The notes under the pieces are model-generated. The model was not told the DNA's origin and searched no databases. It saw only the letters and a program-made list of their open reading frames with translations. Positions 5,086 through 6,896 of a stretch of 6,896 nt of DNA are shown here, piece after piece. Made by a program: the position numbers and the translations under genes. The stretch covers positions 1 to 6,896 of the forward strand of contig PLXD01000483.1 of assembly GCA_003151295.1 (NCBI GenBank), given 5' to 3'. Positions within the stretch are counted from its first letter, which is position 1. Every line of letters begins with the position of its first letter. The stretch comes from Chitinophagaceae bacterium. Lineage in GTDB: Bacteria > Bacteroidota > Bacteroidia > Chitinophagales > Chitinophagaceae.

Positions 5086-5970
5086 TTAAAACCGGTCGCT
5101 GACTGCGAGGTCCTTGTTGCCGGGGATATATTTATAAAAGCCTTCCCCGCTTTTGACCCCGAGATAACCGGCAGAGACCATATTGGTGAGCAGGGGGCAG
5201 GGAGCATATTTGGGGTTCCCGAAACCGTCATGGAGGACATGGAGGATGGAATGGCAGGTGTCCAGCCCGATGAAATCCGCCAGTTGCAGGGGACCCATGG
5301 GGTGCGCCATGCCCAGTTTCATAATTGTGTCTATCTCTTCTACACCCGATACCCCTTCGTAGAGGCTAAAAATGGCTTCATTGATCATGGGCATCAGGAT
5401 CCTGTTGGCGATGAATCCCGGGTAATCCTTTACCACGCAGGGGATCTTGCCAAGTCGGCGGGATAGTTGCACGATCGTGTCCGTGACTTCCTTTGTAGTG
5501 GCATAACCGTTGATGATCTCCACCAATTTCATGACCGGTACGGGATTCATAAAATGCATGCCGATGACCGATCCGGGACGTTTGGTCGCTGCAGCGATCT
5601 CCGTGATGGAAATGGAGGAGGTATTGGATGCCAGGATACAGGCCGGGGGCGCGAATTCATCGAGCTGACGGAAGAGGGTCAGCTTCAGGCCGGTATTTTC
5701 CGTAGCTGCTTCCACGACCAGTTCGGCATCTTTTACTCCTTTTGCGAGTGTTGTTTCCAATTTGATACCGGATAGGGTGGCTTTTTTCTGCTCTTCGGTG
5801 AAGTTGCCTTTGGCGATCTGCCTATCCAGGTTACGGACGATGGTCTGCAGGGCCTTGTCCAGCTGAGGTGCCTGGGTATCAACCAGGATGACGGTGAAAC
5901 CATTCTGTGCGAAGACATGGGCGATACCATTACCCATGGTACCGGCACCTATGACAGTGATATTTTGCAT
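5086..5970 (-). CDS. hbd: 3-hydroxyacyl-CoA dehydrogenase (3-hydroxybutyryl-CoA dehydrogenase type)
   Basis: This enzyme oxidises L-3-hydroxyacyl-CoA to 3-ketoacyl-CoA with NAD(P), or the reverse, in beta-oxidation, butyrate or phenylacetate routes. The 294-residue protein is a stand-alone, single-function member without an attached enoyl-CoA hydratase. The N-terminal Rossmann motif VIGAGTMGNGIA (6-17) ends its second strand in D31, which favours NAD. Catalytic residues match human HADH spacing exactly: S118 in SNTSS, H139 in GMHFMNPVPVMKLVEI, E151 in the same block, and N189 in ANRILMP. The C-terminal helical domain (about 190-285) shows HPMGPLQLADFIGLD and the closing KSGEGFYKY. It lies 9 nt after the secreted-protein gene and is probably cotranscribed with it from the promoter near 6699. 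No thiolase or crotonase neighbour is visible, so the exact pathway is unknown; the symbol hbd rather than paaH is a choice based on size. Confidence 0.94.
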   Translation of the reverse strand: MQNITVIGAGTMGNGIAHVFAQNGFTVILVDTQAPQLDKALQTIVRNLDRQIAKGNFTEEQKKATLSGIKLETTLAKGVKDAELVVEAATENTGLKLTLFRQLDEFAPPACILASNTSSISITEIAAATKRPGSVIGMHFMNPVPVMKLVEIINGYATTKEVTDTIVQLSRRLGKIPCVVKDYPGFIANRILMPMINEAIFSLYEGVSGVEEIDTIMKLGMAHPMGPLQLADFIGLDTCHSILHVLHDGFGNPKYAPCPLLTNMVSAGYLGVKSGEGFYKYIPGNKDLAVSDRF

Positions 5971-5979
5971 ATGGAGCTG

Positions 5980-6615
5980 CTAATTGTTATTCCTGAAGTC
6001 GCCCCGTTTCCAGGCCTGGATAAAGTCAGCCCAGGCCAGGGGGTTGAAAATGTTCTGAGGGGGGGCCTGTCCCTGATAGTAGTATTTGGTGGCATTTTGT
6101 TTTAAATAGGTGCTGGCGGCTTCCTGGGCATCGGCGGGCAGGCTGCGGGCCAGGATACGTCGTTTGGAGGCAGACGTATTCTGCCGGGCTATTTCGATCT
6201 CGTCATCCGGGACCCTGGTATTGACGAAATCCCGTTCAAACTGCTCCCGCGTCGGTTTGGGTCTGATAATGGTAGCTGGCAGGAAAACCGTGTCGGTGAC
6301 CATTAATTGTATGACACTGAACTGATTGCCCTTGAGCGTATCGGGGATAGTTATCAGGATAGATTTGTAACCGATGCTGCTGAACTCGATCTTATCTCCT
6401 TTAAGCACTACGATCGAAAAAACACCCTGATCAGCCGAATAAGCGCCCTGGTTATGCCCTTTTACCGACACCGTCACCAGCGGGATACCTCTCAGGCTGT
6501 CTGCGGTCATAATCACCCCATACAACTGAACGACCGAATCCTTCAACTTGTCGAACTGGGCCTGTACGGCGAAAGGTGCGGATAATAACAAGATATACAG
6601 TACAATTTTTTTCAT
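5980..6615 (-). CDS. Secreted carboxypeptidase-regulatory-like domain protein of unknown function
   Basis: A 211-residue protein with a clear Sec signal peptide (MKKIVLYILLLSAPFAVQA, cleavage before Q20), so it is exported to the periplasm or outer surface. There is no lipobox cysteine. Residues about 29-91 look like a CarboxypepD_reg-like beta-sandwich: LYGVIMTADSLRGIPLVTVS, then GAYSADQGVFSI and IEFSSIGYKS, the usual strand order of this domain. In Bacteroidota the domain often precedes TonB-dependent transporters, but no plug or barrel follows here. The rest is charged and probably helical, and ends in NPLAWADFIQAWKRGDFRNNN. The function is not known. The gene is first in a pair with the dehydrogenase gene and divergent from the Mrp ATPase gene. 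The ATG at 6615 is the natural start because it opens the signal peptide; no Shine-Dalgarno is seen. Confidence 0.82.
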   Translation of the reverse strand: MKKIVLYILLLSAPFAVQAQFDKLKDSVVQLYGVIMTADSLRGIPLVTVSVKGHNQGAYSADQGVFSIVVLKGDKIEFSSIGYKSILITIPDTLKGNQFSVIQLMVTDTVFLPATIIRPKPTREQFERDFVNTRVPDDEIEIARQNTSASKRRILARSLPADAQEAASTYLKQNATKYYYQGQAPPQNIFNPLAWADFIQAWKRGDFRNNN

Positions 6616-6671
6616 TCGGCGTTCTTTTTCATCTTCCCGTACTCACAGGGATGTCAAGTTAGTGATTGTCA

Positions 6672-6706
6672 GTCGGTCCTAAAATTAGCGGTCGGTTTCA
6701 AAATTA
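6672..6706. repeat. Duplicated 16-bp promoter-like unit upstream of the secreted-protein gene
   Basis: GTCGGTCCTAAAATTA (6672-6687) and GTCGGTTTCAAAATTA (6691-6706) agree at 13 of 16 positions, with starts 19 bp apart. On the minus strand each begins with TAATTTTA or TAATTTTG and ends in ACCGAC. One copy is a perfect -7 box and the other a one-base variant, so this is either a duplicated promoter or a pair of regulator sites. Confidence 0.5.
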
Positions 6707-6733
6707 AACTTTAAACCGCAATTAGTAAACAAA
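6699..6733 (-). promoter_or_regulatory. Probable promoter of the secreted-protein/hbd operon
   Basis: On the minus strand TAATTTTG (6699-6706) matches TAnnTTTG, with TTTG (6730-6733) 23 nt upstream. Transcription would start near 6690, giving a leader of about 75 nt before the ATG at 6615, longer than the other leaders here. The spacing is slightly long for the consensus. Confidence 0.45.
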
Positions 6734-6750
6734 GTAAAGGGAGCATTGGT

Positions 6751-6758
6751 TAATTTTG
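6751..6758 (+). promoter_or_regulatory. Candidate -7 box for the Mrp-family gene
   Basis: TAATTTTG on the plus strand matches TAnnTTTG and lies 33 nt before the ATG at 6792. I see no TTG or TTTG at the expected -33 distance. Together with the minus-strand box at 6699-6706 it makes a back-to-back pair facing outward. Confidence 0.35.
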
Positions 6759-6791
6759 TCTCAAATTAGAGTTTTTAACAAAATCTTGCGC

Positions 6792-6896
6792 ATGACAACT
6801 GAAAAAGTTTTGGAGGCATTGAGCAATGTACAGGAGCCCGACCTTGGGAAAGACATTGTTACCCTTAACGTGGTGAAGGATATAGAGATAGAAGGG
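6792..6896 (+). CDS. Mrp/NBP35 (ApbC) family iron-sulfur carrier ATPase, N-terminus only
   Basis: Thirty-five codons are visible before the window ends: MTTEKVLEALSNVQEPDLGK, followed by a strand and DIEIEG. This is the start of the MIP18/DUF59-like N-terminal domain found on bacterial Mrp proteins; the LSNVQEPDLGKDIV pattern is characteristic. In full-length members, a deviant Walker-A P-loop ATPase domain follows and the protein carries Fe-S clusters to target enzymes. That ATPase domain lies outside the window, so a stand-alone MIP18-family protein cannot be fully excluded. The ATG at 6792 has no Shine-Dalgarno. The gene is divergent from the secreted-protein gene. Confidence 0.8.
   Translation, partial: MTTEKVLEALSNVQEPDLGKDIVTLNVVKDIEIEG

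Noticed and set aside
4431..5240. Minus-strand 269-codon open frame opposite yigZ and the end of hbd
   Set aside because: It spans two convergent real genes, and its translation has no recognisable motif. The yigZ frame carries all the family signatures.
1..6896. Mobile element, phage, CRISPR or defence island
   Set aside because: All long genes are intact housekeeping or metabolic families. There is no transposase, integrase, tRNA boundary, spacer-repeat pattern or nuclease/toxin gene, and codon use looks even throughout.

Overview
The window looks like ordinary chromosomal DNA of a Bacteroidota species, most likely from the Chitinophagaceae. The protein styles fit: an OprB-type carbohydrate porin, a secreted carboxypeptidase-like regulatory-domain protein, and an Mrp/NBP35 start of the Bacteroidota type. 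Most genes lack a Shine-Dalgarno sequence, and several gene starts are preceded by the Bacteroidota promoter signature TAnnTTTG. No rRNA, tRNA, insertion sequence, phage gene, CRISPR array or defence system is visible.

Layout, left to right. (1) The C-terminal 237 residues of a GMC-family FAD oxidoreductase run rightward off the left edge. (2) Converging on it, 22 bp away, is a complete leftward OprB-like porin gene with a very good promoter. (3) A 216-bp gap holds that promoter and a degenerate 18-bp tandem repeat that runs into the end of prmC. (4) prmC (release factor glutamine methyltransferase) is leftward and divergent from (5) ribD (riboflavin deaminase/reductase), which is followed by (6) a YigZ/IMPACT-family gene preceded by three 22-23 bp iterated repeats. 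(7) yigZ converges, with one base between stop codons, on a leftward pair: a small secreted beta-sandwich protein gene followed 9 nt later by a 3-hydroxyacyl-CoA dehydrogenase gene. (8) Across a 176-bp divergent promoter region, the first 35 codons of an Mrp/ApbC Fe-S carrier ATPase gene run off the right edge.

How the genes relate: most are housekeeping genes (translation termination, riboflavin synthesis, acyl-CoA metabolism, Fe-S assembly). The porin and the GMC enzyme may both handle sugars, the first as an outer-membrane entry route and the second as an oxidase/dehydrogenase, but only adjacency and family links support this.

I do not see a new multi-gene system. The unusual material is small-scale repeat structure: the 18-bp array at the prmC 3' end, two in-frame repeat-containing expansions inside PrmC, iterated repeats before yigZ, and duplicated promoter-like units before the secreted-protein gene.
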